Source: Flammeovirgaceae bacterium UBA2338 (GTDB taxonomy: Bacteria > Bacteroidota > Bacteroidia > Cytophagales > Cyclobacteriaceae). From it: DNA of 64,000 bases. The stretch is taken from positions 1 to 64,000 of the forward strand of contig DDUM01000050.1 of NCBI GenBank assembly GCA_002344795.1, read 5' to 3'. Position numbers and translations under genes: made by a program. Below the pieces are notes generated by a model. The model was not told the origin of the DNA and did no database searches. It saw only the letters and a list, made by a program, of their open reading frames with translations. Below are positions 37,239-46,379 of this stretch, in pieces; the first letter of the stretch is position 1, and every line of letters starts with the position of its first letter.

Positions 37239-37486
37239 GTAGGGTGTTGTTAAACTCAGGTTGCTTACAACTGCAAATACAACACGCAAAATAGCTTTTT
37301 GATTCTAATTTCTGAATGATTTAGATCGTGATGAAAACTGACAGGAATCAGTGTATAAAGTTTAAAAATTTCAAATCTCAGGACTATCCTTTTCTTACAG
37401 AATTCAAAAAAATTACCCATTCCCTGTGATAATTTGAAGCTTGCTGCGAATAATAGGGTGATCACTTTTAAATACCTTAGCAGGAC

Positions 37487-37981
37487 ATGGATCAACAGCA
37501 GGCATTTGAGCAGTTTCTTGAAACCCATAAGCAACTCATCCTGAAGGTGGCGGGAACCTACTGTGGTGATTCGGAGCAACGCAAGGACCTTGTTCAGGAC
37601 ATCATCCTTCAGTTATGGAAGTCATTTCCCTCTTATAATAAGGATTTTGCGCTCTCTACATGGATGTACCGCATCGCCCTCAATGTGTCCATCTCTTCAT
37701 TGCGCAAAGAGATTACACGAAAGAAAACCCATGAAGGGCTACAGGAGCAAGGTGAATTGCTCTATTATCAGGATCCTCAAATGGAAGAGCGACTGCAACT
37801 GCTGTACCAACACATGGAGCAACTCAAGCCGCTGGAGAAGGCAGTGCTTATCCTCCATTTGGAGGGTCGCAAACACCCGGAGATTGCTGAAATATTAGGG
37901 ATCACTGAATCCAATGTTTCAACTAAAATCCATCGGATTAAAACACTATTGAAATCGAAAGTTAAACCCCAAACTCATTAG
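37487..37981 (+). CDS. ECF-type RNA polymerase sigma factor
   Basis: A 164-residue sigma-70-family protein. Region 2 reads CGDSEQRKDLVQDIILQLWK and LSTWMYRIALNVSISSLRK. Region 4 reads LEKAVLILHLEGRKHPEIAE and ILGITESNVSTKIHRIKTLL, a helix-turn-helix that binds the -35 element. It probably directs transcription of its own operon and a stress or envelope regulon. The membrane protein gene starts 2 bp later and would be the natural candidate for its anti-sigma, although it lacks a known anti-sigma domain. Confidence 0.93.
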   Translation: MDQQQAFEQFLETHKQLILKVAGTYCGDSEQRKDLVQDIILQLWKSFPSYNKDFALSTWMYRIALNVSISSLRKEITRKKTHEGLQEQGELLYYQDPQMEERLQLLYQHMEQLKPLEKAVLILHLEGRKHPEIAEILGITESNVSTKIHRIKTLLKSKVKPQTH

Positions 37982-37983
37982 CA

Positions 37984-38568
37984 ATGGAACTTCCTGAACT
38001 CACCAATCTTTGGAATGCCCCTGGCAGTGTAGCCATCAACAGGCAATTGTTAAAAGAAGTGACCCTGTACAAGGTAAAGGCGTTGTTGTATTCCCTTAAA
38101 TGGAGTACGTACTTTGAATTGGGACTGAACATCATTTTCCTCTTCTTTCTACAAGGTTTTATTTCTGGTCACCTCAATGAAATGCGATTTTTAATTCCGG
38201 CACTTATCCTCATTGTGGTTACGATAGCCAGCACGGTGTTAGAGTGCTATAAACTCTACTTGTTTTACTCACTTCGTGCCGAGTCACCTGTAGTGGACAC
38301 GCAACAGAAAGTAGCTCAACTTCAATACCTGGAAGCTTTAGAAGCCAATAGCATGGCAGTAATCATTCCGTTGTTATCTGCTCCCATTCTGATTGTTCCC
38401 GCCAAAGCCTTTTTCGATTTCGACTTGTATCAGTTAGGAAATTGGATCCCTCATTATATCATCGGAAGTGTAGTGGTAGGGTTGGTAATCGCATTTTTGC
38501 TGCGAAAGTTCCCTAATGAAAAACTGAAAAAGGCAGTAGCTTTTTTGAAGGAGATTAAAGTGGATTGA
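37984..38568 (+). CDS. Membrane protein linked to the sigma factor
   Basis: A 194-residue protein with a soluble N-terminal 50 residues and four membrane helices (about 53-72, 76-98, 118-142 and 158-178). No FecR or zinc anti-sigma (ZAS) motif is visible. Its start follows the sigma stop by 2 bp, so the two are co-translated; it may hold the sigma factor at the membrane. That role is inferred only from position. Confidence 0.75.
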   Translation: MELPELTNLWNAPGSVAINRQLLKEVTLYKVKALLYSLKWSTYFELGLNIIFLFFLQGFISGHLNEMRFLIPALILIVVTIASTVLECYKLYLFYSLRAESPVVDTQQKVAQLQYLEALEANSMAVIIPLLSAPILIVPAKAFFDFDLYQLGNWIPHYIIGSVVVGLVIAFLLRKFPNEKLKKAVAFLKEIKVD

Positions 38569-38870
38569 TAGGGGTTTGGTTTTCGTAACTTATTTCAAGC
38601 CCAGACACAAGGTTATGCCGAGTATTGTAATCAATATTTTCATTGTAAGAATCATTAATTGATAGTCTGAAACCTTGTGCGCTATAAGTAACCCTTGGGT
38701 TAAATGTAGAAATTCACTAGGGTATTTTCAAGGAACCCTGAAGGTGGGTTTTCAGGCTGGAGATGTCATTTTGTGCCCAATTACTATTTCATAATGCCAT
38801 CTGTATAATTCAAGGTGTCAGGTGTTGAATTATTGCCCAATTTGGGGCTTAGACCATTAAAACCAAACCC
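38569..38870. other. Gap before the dipeptidase, no gene seen
   Basis: No reading frame or RNA fold stands out. Two short similar pieces (gcccaattactatttc near 38774 and attgcccaatttggggc near 38833) may be chance. The second gives aatttg as a possible part of a -7 box for the dipeptidase gene. Confidence 0.3.
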
Positions 38871-40178
38871 ATGAAACAATTTACCTATGCGCTGGTGGCT
38901 CTCTTGATGCTGGCTGCCTGCAGTCAACCTAAAGGTGACACAACGTTGTCTGAAGCTGATCTTATCGAAAAAGCCAGTGGCATTCACGAACGGGTCATCA
39001 CGATGGATACCCATGACGATATCAACACCTCCAATTTTACCGTAGAAACCAACTATACCCAACGCCTTTCTACACAGGTAAACCTGCCTAAAATGAAAGA
39101 AGGTGGGCTGGACGTAGCCTGGTTTATCGTCTACACCGGTCAGGGTGATCTTACCCCTGAAGGGTATGCAGCGGCCTATGCTAATGCTGATGATAAGTTC
39201 AAAGCCATTCACAGGTTATGCGAGGAGATTGCCCCTGACCAGATCGAATTGGCGCTTACTTCCGATGATGTGAGAAGGATCAATGCTGCGGGAAAGAAAA
39301 TTGCCATGATCGGTGTGGAGAATGCCTATCCCATGGGAATGGATATTAGCCGGGTAAAAGAGTTTGCCGACAGGGGCGCTCGTTACATGTCATTGGCGCA
39401 CAATGGACACAGTCAGCTAAGTGACTCCAATACAGGTGAAAGTGATAGCGTGTGGTTGCACAACGGTCTCAGCGACTTAGGAAAAGAAGCTGTTAAAGAA
39501 ATGAACAAGTGGGGGATCATGATTGATATCTCTCATCCATCTAAAGAGTCCAACATGCAGGTAATGCGTTTGTCGAAGGCTCCTGTAATTGCTTCACATT
39601 CATCGGCTAGGGCCTTGAATGATGTGAGCAGAAACCTCGATGATGAGCAGTTGATGATGCTGAAAGAAAATGGTGGGGTCGTACAGACCGTGGCCTTTAA
39701 AAGCTATCTGAATACTGAAAAAAATAAACTACACAACGAGAAAGCAGAGGCCATCATCAAGGAGATAGCAGCTGCCGAAGGTTTTGAGATGGTAGAGCGC
39801 TCAGCGATAAGAGACATGGACGATGCGGCAAGAGAAGCTTATTTCAATAAGTATATGGAGATCAGAGAGAAAGCTAAGCCAAGGATAGAAGCTGAGGTAA
39901 ATCCAGTAGCTCCTCCTGTGGACGTTGCTGATTTTGTAGATCATATTGACTACCTGGTGAAGAAAATCGGATTGGAGCATGTAGGTATCAGCTCAGATTT
40001 TGATGGTGGTGGAGGAGTAGAAGGCTGGAATGATGCTTCAGAGACATTTAACGTTACACTGGAGCTGGTAAGAAGAGGTTATACTGAAGAACAAATTGCT
40101 GCTATATGGAGTGGCAATCTGCTTCGCGTGTTGGATGAGGTCCAGGCTATAGCGAAGAAGCTTCAGGCTGAAGGATAA
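38871..40178 (+). CDS. Lipoprotein membrane dipeptidase (M19 family)
   Basis: The signal ends in the lipobox LAAC (Cys17), so it is anchored in a membrane facing the periplasm or surface. The metal site of renal-dipeptidase-type M19 enzymes can be followed: DTHDDI (H-x-D), GVENAYPMG (bridging Glu), LAHNGHS, IDISHPS (His) and ASHSSARAL (His), and the late SSDFDGG. It hydrolyses dipeptides, including D-amino acid ones in known members. The 435-residue length is normal. An 8-9 bp hairpin lies just after the stop. Confidence 0.92.
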   Translation: MKQFTYALVALLMLAACSQPKGDTTLSEADLIEKASGIHERVITMDTHDDINTSNFTVETNYTQRLSTQVNLPKMKEGGLDVAWFIVYTGQGDLTPEGYAAAYANADDKFKAIHRLCEEIAPDQIELALTSDDVRRINAAGKKIAMIGVENAYPMGMDISRVKEFADRGARYMSLAHNGHSQLSDSNTGESDSVWLHNGLSDLGKEAVKEMNKWGIMIDISHPSKESNMQVMRLSKAPVIASHSSARALNDVSRNLDDEQLMMLKENGGVVQTVAFKSYLNTEKNKLHNEKAEAIIKEIAAAEGFEMVERSAIRDMDDAAREAYFNKYMEIREKAKPRIEAEVNPVAPPVDVADFVDHIDYLVKKIGLEHVGISSDFDGGGGVEGWNDASETFNVTLELVRRGYTEEQIAAIWSGNLLRVLDEVQAIAKKLQAEG

Positions 40179-40185
40179 TTTTAAT

Positions 40186-40217
40186 AACAGTCCTGAGTGA
40201 TCGAACTTAGGACTGTT
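40186..40217. terminator. Hairpin terminator between convergent genes
   Basis: acagtcct at 40187-40194 pairs perfectly with aggactgt at 40209-40216, followed by ttactttt. It separates the dipeptidase gene from the pentapeptide-repeat gene. Confidence 0.65.
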
Positions 40218-40792
40218 TACTTTTCAATTTGAATACCGTATTTAGTCAGTAGTCCCACTATCTCGGGTAAGGAGAATTTGGCTCCTTTTATTTTATTCCT
40301 CTCCGGATCTATCGCATAATTGGTTGATTGTGTTAAGTCAGCGCCTTCCAAATTGGTATTATCAAAGGTAGCGTTCAGCAGGTTACATTGCTTTAGCATG
40401 ACTTTTTTCAGTTCAGTTTCTGTAAAATCTACTCCTTCTAGTTGTGAGTTTAGAAATGAAGACCTGTTGAGCTTCATCTGGTAGAAGGAGGAATGATTAA
40501 GCTGACATTGATCAAAGGATATGGAAAAGCTAAAAGCATTACATTGATCAAAATGCAAACCCAACATCTTGCACTGGGAGCATCTTACATCCTGAAAGGA
40601 AGTTTGGGAAAGGTTGGCGTTGCTGAAATTACAACCTATAAATTCGGTTTCTATAAAGTGACAATCTGATAAATCGGTATTGGAGAAATTACAGTTTTTA
40701 AAGGTGCAGTATTCATAAGTGCGTCCGGCAATGGATTGATTGGAGAAATCCTTGTTTTCAATGGTTTCTTCTTCAATGTATTCCTGGTTCAT
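40217..40792 (-). CDS. Pentapeptide-repeat protein
   Basis: A 191-residue protein made of A(D/N)LXX-type repeats: NCNFSNTDLSDCHFIETEFI, GCNFSNANLSQTSFQDV, and a long second block ending LEGADLTQSTNYA. Such proteins form a right-handed quadrilateral beta helix. Cysteines occur at regular repeat positions (CTFKNC, CHF, CNF, CSQC), which is common in this family. Some relatives protect DNA gyrase from quinolones, but nothing here points to that specifically. It stands alone, convergent with the dipeptidase. Confidence 0.85.
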   Translation of the reverse strand: MNQEYIEEETIENKDFSNQSIAGRTYEYCTFKNCNFSNTDLSDCHFIETEFIGCNFSNANLSQTSFQDVRCSQCKMLGLHFDQCNAFSFSISFDQCQLNHSSFYQMKLNRSSFLNSQLEGVDFTETELKKVMLKQCNLLNATFDNTNLEGADLTQSTNYAIDPERNKIKGAKFSLPEIVGLLTKYGIQIEK

Positions 40793-40876
40793 GTGATGTT
40801 CTTGTGCTTGTTTAATAATTAGCTATCAAATTCAGTTTGTAGTGAAATTATTCGTGAAGGATCAGTCCTGCGTTTG

Positions 40877-41575
40877 TCAATCATCCGTATTACTGTCTTT
40901 AAGAAATTTTTTAAGGTTTATGTTGGAGCCATAAAGAACAATAATGTCATCCTCATTAAGCACCATATTGGGTGTAGGTACGTCTTGTATCTTTTTCTCT
41001 GTTATGTGCTTACCTATGGCGCTGTCCACTTCTGATTTATTCATTATGGTAAGCACTAATAGACTGTATTTTCTTCGAAAGTCAACTTCCTTAATGGTTT
41101 TGCCAACAAACTCCTGGGGAACGTTTGCCTCAATAATGCTAAAGTCATCGTTTAACTCAAAGGAGTCGATCACATTTTTTAAGCTTAACTTTTTTCCCCA
41201 TCGTTCGGCTGTTTCTTCTTCCGGGCGAACTATTTCATCGACACCAATAGCCATTAATATTTTTTCATGAAGCGAGTTAATGGCTCTGCTAATTAGCCTT
41301 TTTGCCTTCATGTTTTTAAAAACGGCCGTTGCCAGAATATTAGCTCCTTGGTCCTCACCAATAGCAATAATGACAACATCAGTGTCTTCAAGGGGTAAGC
41401 CAGCAACAGCTGTTTCGTCAGTTGCATCCATACAAATGGTATGAGATATATTTTCCTTATAGTGTTCGACTCTTTCCATTTTTTGATCAATCCCGATTAC
41501 CTCATTTCCATGAGCAGTAAGTATTTGTGAAAGAGAAGCGCCAAAATTTCCAAGCCCCACTATGATATATTTCAT
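40877..41575 (-). CDS. ktrA: Potassium-channel gating subunit KtrA (RCK)
   Basis: The 232-residue protein starts KYIIVGLGNFGASLSQ, the Rossmann G-x-G-x-x-G of RCK_N, followed by GNEVIGIDQ and an acidic end of the second strand for NAD(H)/ATP binding. About residues 130-225 form RCK_C (VPQEFVGKTIKEVDF ... EDDIIVLYGS). It binds the KtrB channel from the cytoplasm and gates it with ATP/ADP. It starts 11 bp after ktrB ends on the same strand. Confidence 0.92.
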   Translation of the reverse strand: MKYIIVGLGNFGASLSQILTAHGNEVIGIDQKMERVEHYKENISHTICMDATDETAVAGLPLEDTDVVIIAIGEDQGANILATAVFKNMKAKRLISRAINSLHEKILMAIGVDEIVRPEEETAERWGKKLSLKNVIDSFELNDDFSIIEANVPQEFVGKTIKEVDFRRKYSLLVLTIMNKSEVDSAIGKHITEKKIQDVPTPNMVLNEDDIIVLYGSNINLKKFLKDSNTDD

Positions 41576-41586
41576 ATTGATATTTT

Positions 41587-43326
41587 TTAATTGATTGTTA
41601 TTTCTTCCGTTGGGTAACGATAATTCTGATGTTTAATTTTTTTGAATATTGCGATGACAATAGTGAGCACACTTACTCTTCCGATAAACATAATGGCAAT
41701 GAGTACAAATTTGCTGGCATCACTAAGGCTACCTGTTATGCCTAAGCTTAACCCAACCGTACTGTATGCTGAAAAACATTCAAAGGCAATGCTCATCAAA
41801 TCATTTTTGCTGTCAAAAATTGTAAGTAAAACTATGCCTAACCCAATAACAATGAGAGATAGGGAAATGGTAGCAAAGGCACGCCTTACAGAGATTTCGG
41901 CAATTTCTCTTTTGAAGACTTCAATTCGGGATTTTCCTTTTGCCAGGCTTAAAATATTCAAGGTGGCAATGGCGAGCGTACTTGTTTTAATACCACCTCC
42001 TGTGGATGAGGGGGATGCTCCAACCCACATCAGAAAAAGTATCAATATGGTTGTTGGAAATAACATTTCAGCAGTGTTAATCGTATTAAAACCTGCTGTT
42101 CTAGGAGTTGTTGCTCCAAATAATGCAGTTACTACTTTTCCTATTCCCTGGTGTTCTGCTAATGTGTTGTTGTACTCGATGATGTAAAAGGCCAGAAAAG
42201 CAATCACAGACAGTGAGATGGTGGTGATTAATGTGATACGACTGTTTAAGTTAAGGGCCCAGGGCCGGTAGGCGACTTTATTTTTCCCGAATGAAAACAG
42301 TTTCCTCACCCTGTACTTTATGTAGGTAACAATATTAACGGTAATGGGAAAGCCCAGGCCACCTAAAACAAAAGTCAAAATAATGATCATTTGAAGGAAG
42401 TAGTTGAACCTGAATTCCGTTTCGTACAACCCGTTGGTCATGGTGGAGAACCCTGCATTACAAAAGGCCGAGATGGAATGAAATGCCGAGAAAAACAACT
42501 GATCATACAGTGAGTTGAAATATTGACTATCCAGGCTGAAAAAGATAAATAGCCCTGCAAAAAACTCTATTCCAAAAGTGATCAGAAGAATGTATTTAAG
42601 AATGGAAAATACCTCACCTAATTTTTTGGAGCTGACCATATCGCCCAACACGAGTTGGTTTTCATAACTTGAGCCTCCCTTAAAAAAGTAGCCAAAATAA
42701 CTGGCAAATGTGAGGATTCCCAATCCGCCTATTTGGATAAGAACCATGATGATAACATGACCTATTTCGGTGAAGTAAGTGCTTGTGTCTACCACAATAA
42801 GTCCGGTAACACAAACAGCACTTGTGGCCGTAAATAGCGCATCCAGGAACGAAATTCCATTGTGTGTTGCGTTGGGTAGCATTAACAGTAAAGCGCCAAA
42901 AATTATGATGACTAAAAAGCTAATAACAAATAGTTGTGCTGGGTTGAGGACTGTTCGTTTATAATTTATTTTAATTGATGAAAACTCGCGAACAAATGAC
43001 AGGAACACGGCCAACTCAATCCAGATTGTTAGCGTTAAAATAGGATGTTGTGCAAATGAATTTCTATTGAATAGGTGGATGTAGAAAAGAAAGACGGTAA
43101 ACAGGATGGTGAGCAGATCGAAAGCAAATACTTTTTTTATTCGTATTATCCTTATTTTCTTTATGTACCGATAACAGGTTGAAATTACCCCGATGGCGAG
43201 GATTGGGAAATAGAAATCATATATCGATTGTTTTATGATTTCAGGTAGTGTAAATCCAAAATCTGAGATGATGGCGACAATTCCAACTAAACTTGTCCAA
43301 AAAGCAATTTTATGGATGGCCTTCAC
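41587..43326 (-). CDS. ktrB: Potassium uptake channel subunit KtrB (TrkH family)
   Basis: A 579-residue polytopic protein starting at GTG 43326. Selectivity-filter glycine regions are seen in the four M1-P-M2 repeats: SAVCVTGL, SISAFCNAGFST, TTPRTAGFN and FSAYSTVGLSLG. It is longer than the usual 440-480 residues because of an extra N-terminal block of about five helices. Together with KtrA it forms a sodium-dependent potassium importer. Order in the operon is ktrB then ktrA. Confidence 0.92.
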   Translation of the reverse strand: MKAIHKIAFWTSLVGIVAIISDFGFTLPEIIKQSIYDFYFPILAIGVISTCYRYIKKIRIIRIKKVFAFDLLTILFTVFLFYIHLFNRNSFAQHPILTLTIWIELAVFLSFVREFSSIKINYKRTVLNPAQLFVISFLVIIIFGALLLMLPNATHNGISFLDALFTATSAVCVTGLIVVDTSTYFTEIGHVIIMVLIQIGGLGILTFASYFGYFFKGGSSYENQLVLGDMVSSKKLGEVFSILKYILLITFGIEFFAGLFIFFSLDSQYFNSLYDQLFFSAFHSISAFCNAGFSTMTNGLYETEFRFNYFLQMIIILTFVLGGLGFPITVNIVTYIKYRVRKLFSFGKNKVAYRPWALNLNSRITLITTISLSVIAFLAFYIIEYNNTLAEHQGIGKVVTALFGATTPRTAGFNTINTAEMLFPTTILILFLMWVGASPSSTGGGIKTSTLAIATLNILSLAKGKSRIEVFKREIAEISVRRAFATISLSLIVIGLGIVLLTIFDSKNDLMSIAFECFSAYSTVGLSLGITGSLSDASKFVLIAIMFIGRVSVLTIVIAIFKKIKHQNYRYPTEEITIN

Positions 43327-43438
43327 TTTTTGATTATTGAATTCTTATATCTATGCAATGTATTATTTTTTTTGAATTGCCTATCCAATATAAAGCGTAT
43401 TCAGCTCCAAATGTTAACGAGGATCTTTTCACAAAGCA

Positions 43439-44851
43439 TTAGACCAATTTCTTGATCAACCCATTAAAGATCAGCCCGTGAAAAGGATAGACGCTGTACC
43501 AATAGAGTCTGCCGGCTATGCCCCTTGGGCGGAAGGTGGCTGTTTGAATGAGGATATTGTCTTTTATTTTAAATTCAAGCCATGCCTCACCGGGTAACTT
43601 CATTTCAGCAAATAGAATCAAACGCCCTTCCTGTTTGTTGGCATAGAGGACTCTCCAAAAATCGAGGGCATCACCGGAACGGAGTGAATTTTTGTTGGTG
43701 CGGCCTCTTTTCAATCCAACACCCCCTACCATCTTGTCTATAAAGCCTCTCAACCTCCATAAGCAATTGCCGTAATACCATCCGTTCTTTCCGCCTATAC
43801 TCCATATTTTATTAATACACTCATCTAGGTTGTTAAAGGTTTGTTTTCTTTTATCGATAAAGCACCCGTGGAAGGGTACTTGTATATTGTCGGAGATGCT
43901 ACTGCCAATGCCACTGCTCGCATAGGCATCTATCCAACTTGAAACGATGGTGTTGCTTTCTATTTTACTGAAGGCTTTTGCCAACATCTGGCGATAACTC
44001 AATGTTTGGATCTTCAACATCTGATTGAGGTCATCATTCCTGCAGATTACTTCAATCTTCATACTGTCTACCAGGGCTACGGCTAGCCTATAAGATGTTG
44101 AGGTGACAAAGTACAACCAGTAGGAGGAGAGGCGTGGTGTCATTACAGGAACAATGAATATCTTTCGTTTTAGATTTCTGACATCAGCAAACGTCAGTAA
44201 CATTTCCTTATAGGTTAGAATATCTGGTCCTCCAATATCGTAGTTCTTATCGTAGGTGTTATGATTGAATAGGGTTTGAGACAAAAAAGAGATTACGTCC
44301 GTAACACCAATCGGCTGACATTTTGTGTTGAGCCACTTGGGTGTAACCATGACAGGAAGCTTTTCAACCAAATCCCGTATGATTTCAAAAGAGGCGCTGC
44401 CTGAGCCAATGATGATCGCAGCTCGCAGCGCGGTGAAATGATATTGACCTTTGCCTAATTCCAGCTCTACATTTTTTCGTGATGACAAATGGTCTGATAG
44501 ATTGGATTCATTGATAATTCCCCCCAGGTAGACTACATGTTTTGCTTGGGTATCGTTGATCGCATTTCTAAAATTAATTGCAGACTCACTTTCCTGGCTT
44601 TCATAATCAGATGTTGAAGACATCGAATGCACGAGATAATAGGCACCATCGATGTCTTTTGGTATTTTATCCAGTGAGTTTTTGTCAAGGAGGTCTGCCT
44701 CGATGACTTGAACCTTTTGCGGGTCAAGTCCAGGTAGATGAAAACGATTAACGTCCCTTACAACACATACAATCTCGTGACCTGCTTCTATTAAAACAGG
44801 GAGAAGTCGTTTGCCAATGTAGCCGGTAGCTCCAGTTAGTAGTACTTTCAT
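43439..44851 (-). CDS. NAD(P)-binding SDR-family protein with C-terminal DUF2867
   Basis: Residues 1-290 are an atypical short-chain dehydrogenase: TGATGYIGKRLLPVL (G-x-x-G-x-x-G), VIEADLLD and YYLVHSM in place of the usual Y-x-x-x-K catalytic pair. The C-terminal 150 residues (NGWYYGNCLWRLRGFIDKMV ... GEAWLEFKI) are DUF2867. The fusion is common in bacteria, and the C-terminal part resembles a small START/polyketide-cyclase-like fold in other members. The missing clear Tyr-x3-Lys means redox activity is doubtful. No operon partner. Confidence 0.85.
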   Translation of the reverse strand: MKVLLTGATGYIGKRLLPVLIEAGHEIVCVVRDVNRFHLPGLDPQKVQVIEADLLDKNSLDKIPKDIDGAYYLVHSMSSTSDYESQESESAINFRNAINDTQAKHVVYLGGIINESNLSDHLSSRKNVELELGKGQYHFTALRAAIIIGSGSASFEIIRDLVEKLPVMVTPKWLNTKCQPIGVTDVISFLSQTLFNHNTYDKNYDIGGPDILTYKEMLLTFADVRNLKRKIFIVPVMTPRLSSYWLYFVTSTSYRLAVALVDSMKIEVICRNDDLNQMLKIQTLSYRQMLAKAFSKIESNTIVSSWIDAYASSGIGSSISDNIQVPFHGCFIDKRKQTFNNLDECINKIWSIGGKNGWYYGNCLWRLRGFIDKMVGGVGLKRGRTNKNSLRSGDALDFWRVLYANKQEGRLILFAEMKLPGEAWLEFKIKDNILIQTATFRPRGIAGRLYWYSVYPFHGLIFNGLIKKLV

Positions 44852-45007
44852 ATAACGGTATCACAACAAATGAAAGGCCGGAATGTTCACCAAGAGTAAA
44901 GAAGAGGTGATATGATGTTTTAATTTTTTTTAATGTGAGTAATAATGTTCCAGTATTTTTAAAGAGAAGAAAAATATTCTTTTCTTAAAGAGATGATGAA
45001 CTGCAAA

Positions 45008-45046
45008 TAAAAAAAGCAACCCCATAATGAGGTTGCTTTTTTTATT
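45008..45046. terminator. Strong bidirectional terminator
   Basis: aaaaaaagcaacc is followed by a short loop and then ggttgcttttttt. The A- and T-tracts make it efficient in both directions. It lies just after the amidohydrolase operon that ends at 45060. Confidence 0.85.
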
Positions 45047-45059
45047 GACTGATCTTAAG

Positions 45060-46361
45060 TTACTTCTGTCCGTATTTTTTTGAATAACGTTCATAAAGTT
45101 CCTGCTGATTACCCGGTAGTGTAATATTCTTACCGCGGATAAAGGCATGTGACAATACATTGGTTCTGTAATCCAATGCATCACCCTCTGACACGAATAG
45201 CGTAGCATCTTTTCCGGTCTCCAGCGTTCCTACTCTTGCATCGACTCCCAATGCTTTGGCGGTGTTGGAGGTAATTGTTTTTAATGCATCTTCTTTACCC
45301 ATACCATAGGCTACTGCAGTGCCTGCAAAGAAGCCCAGGTTTCGGGAACCGTGTAATGAACCGTCTTCAGACAAAGAAACCATGATACCTGCCTGCGTAA
45401 GTAAATGTGGCAGCTTATAAGGTAAATCTACTTCATCATCTGTCCTTGGCGGAAGATTGTGTGTGGCTGGCAGAATAACAGGAATTTTGTTCTCCTTCAA
45501 GAAGTCAGCTACCATCAATGCGCCTTCGGCTGCAATTAGAGTTATTCGCTTTACGCCATATTTTTGTGCTGTTCGGATGGCAATTACGATCTCTTTGGGG
45601 TTGTTGGTATGGATAAAAAGTGTTTTAGTTCCATCGAACAGACCTTGCATAGCCGCCATTTTCAGGTTCACTTCTTTGTTGGCCTGATTTCCGTAAGCCA
45701 CGGCATCCATAAAGAAATGTTCGAGATTGGTTACCTCATTGTCGTATTCTTTATTGGGTGACTCAGTAAAAGAGAAGGTGGCAAAACTAAACTGGCGCTT
45801 TGAGATAGCGGGCCAGTTCATATGAACACCGATATCTTCCGTATGCAATGCATCTTCCCAATTCCATCCTTCCATCTCCATAAGGGAGGAAGTTCCGGAA
45901 ATGGTGCCACCTGTCGGAGTGGTTTCTGCCAGTAACACCCCATTGAACCTGAAAGTAGGAGGAAATTCAGAATCGGCATTGTAAGAAATAACAGATCTAA
46001 CATTGGGATTCATATCACCTTCTTCATTCGAATCGCTCATCGCACGCACAGAACTAACTTCTTCTAGTCCCACTTGTGAGTTGGGAAGAATAAAACCAGG
46101 ATAAATATGTTTACCTGATGCGTTGATTACTTCATAACCTGATAGGTCTATTTTGGCAGTGCTTCCATCCACCACATTGGTGAGTTTTCCTTTATCAAAG
46201 GTGATGAGTGCATTTTCAATTATTTGCCCATTACCAATATGTGCTGTTCCACCCGTAATTGCAATCGGTTTCGATTGAGGTGGGGCAGGTACTGGTTTTT
46301 GCGCCATGGCGTAAGTGCCAGTGAATAGAACCAATGCGAGTATATAATTTAACTTTTTCAT
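45060..46361 (-). CDS. Secreted amidohydrolase-like protein, metal ligands missing
   Basis: A signal peptide (MKKLNYILALVLFTGTYAMAQ) precedes a 410-residue amidohydrolase fold. The sequence at the first strand is YPGFILPNSQVGLEE, where active members have P-G-x-(V/I)-D-x-H-x-H; both histidines are gone. No E or K bridging residue or late catalytic Asp is clear either. The C-terminal half keeps the family shape (GTLETGKDATLFVSEGDAL). It is probably not catalytic on its own. It starts 18 bp after the 1003-residue amidohydrolase on the same strand, so the two may form a complex. Confidence 0.78.
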   Translation of the reverse strand: MKKLNYILALVLFTGTYAMAQKPVPAPPQSKPIAITGGTAHIGNGQIIENALITFDKGKLTNVVDGSTAKIDLSGYEVINASGKHIYPGFILPNSQVGLEEVSSVRAMSDSNEEGDMNPNVRSVISYNADSEFPPTFRFNGVLLAETTPTGGTISGTSSLMEMEGWNWEDALHTEDIGVHMNWPAISKRQFSFATFSFTESPNKEYDNEVTNLEHFFMDAVAYGNQANKEVNLKMAAMQGLFDGTKTLFIHTNNPKEIVIAIRTAQKYGVKRITLIAAEGALMVADFLKENKIPVILPATHNLPPRTDDEVDLPYKLPHLLTQAGIMVSLSEDGSLHGSRNLGFFAGTAVAYGMGKEDALKTITSNTAKALGVDARVGTLETGKDATLFVSEGDALDYRTNVLSHAFIRGKNITLPGNQQELYERYSKKYGQK

Positions 46362-46379
46362 AATGTCTCAGTTAATAAT

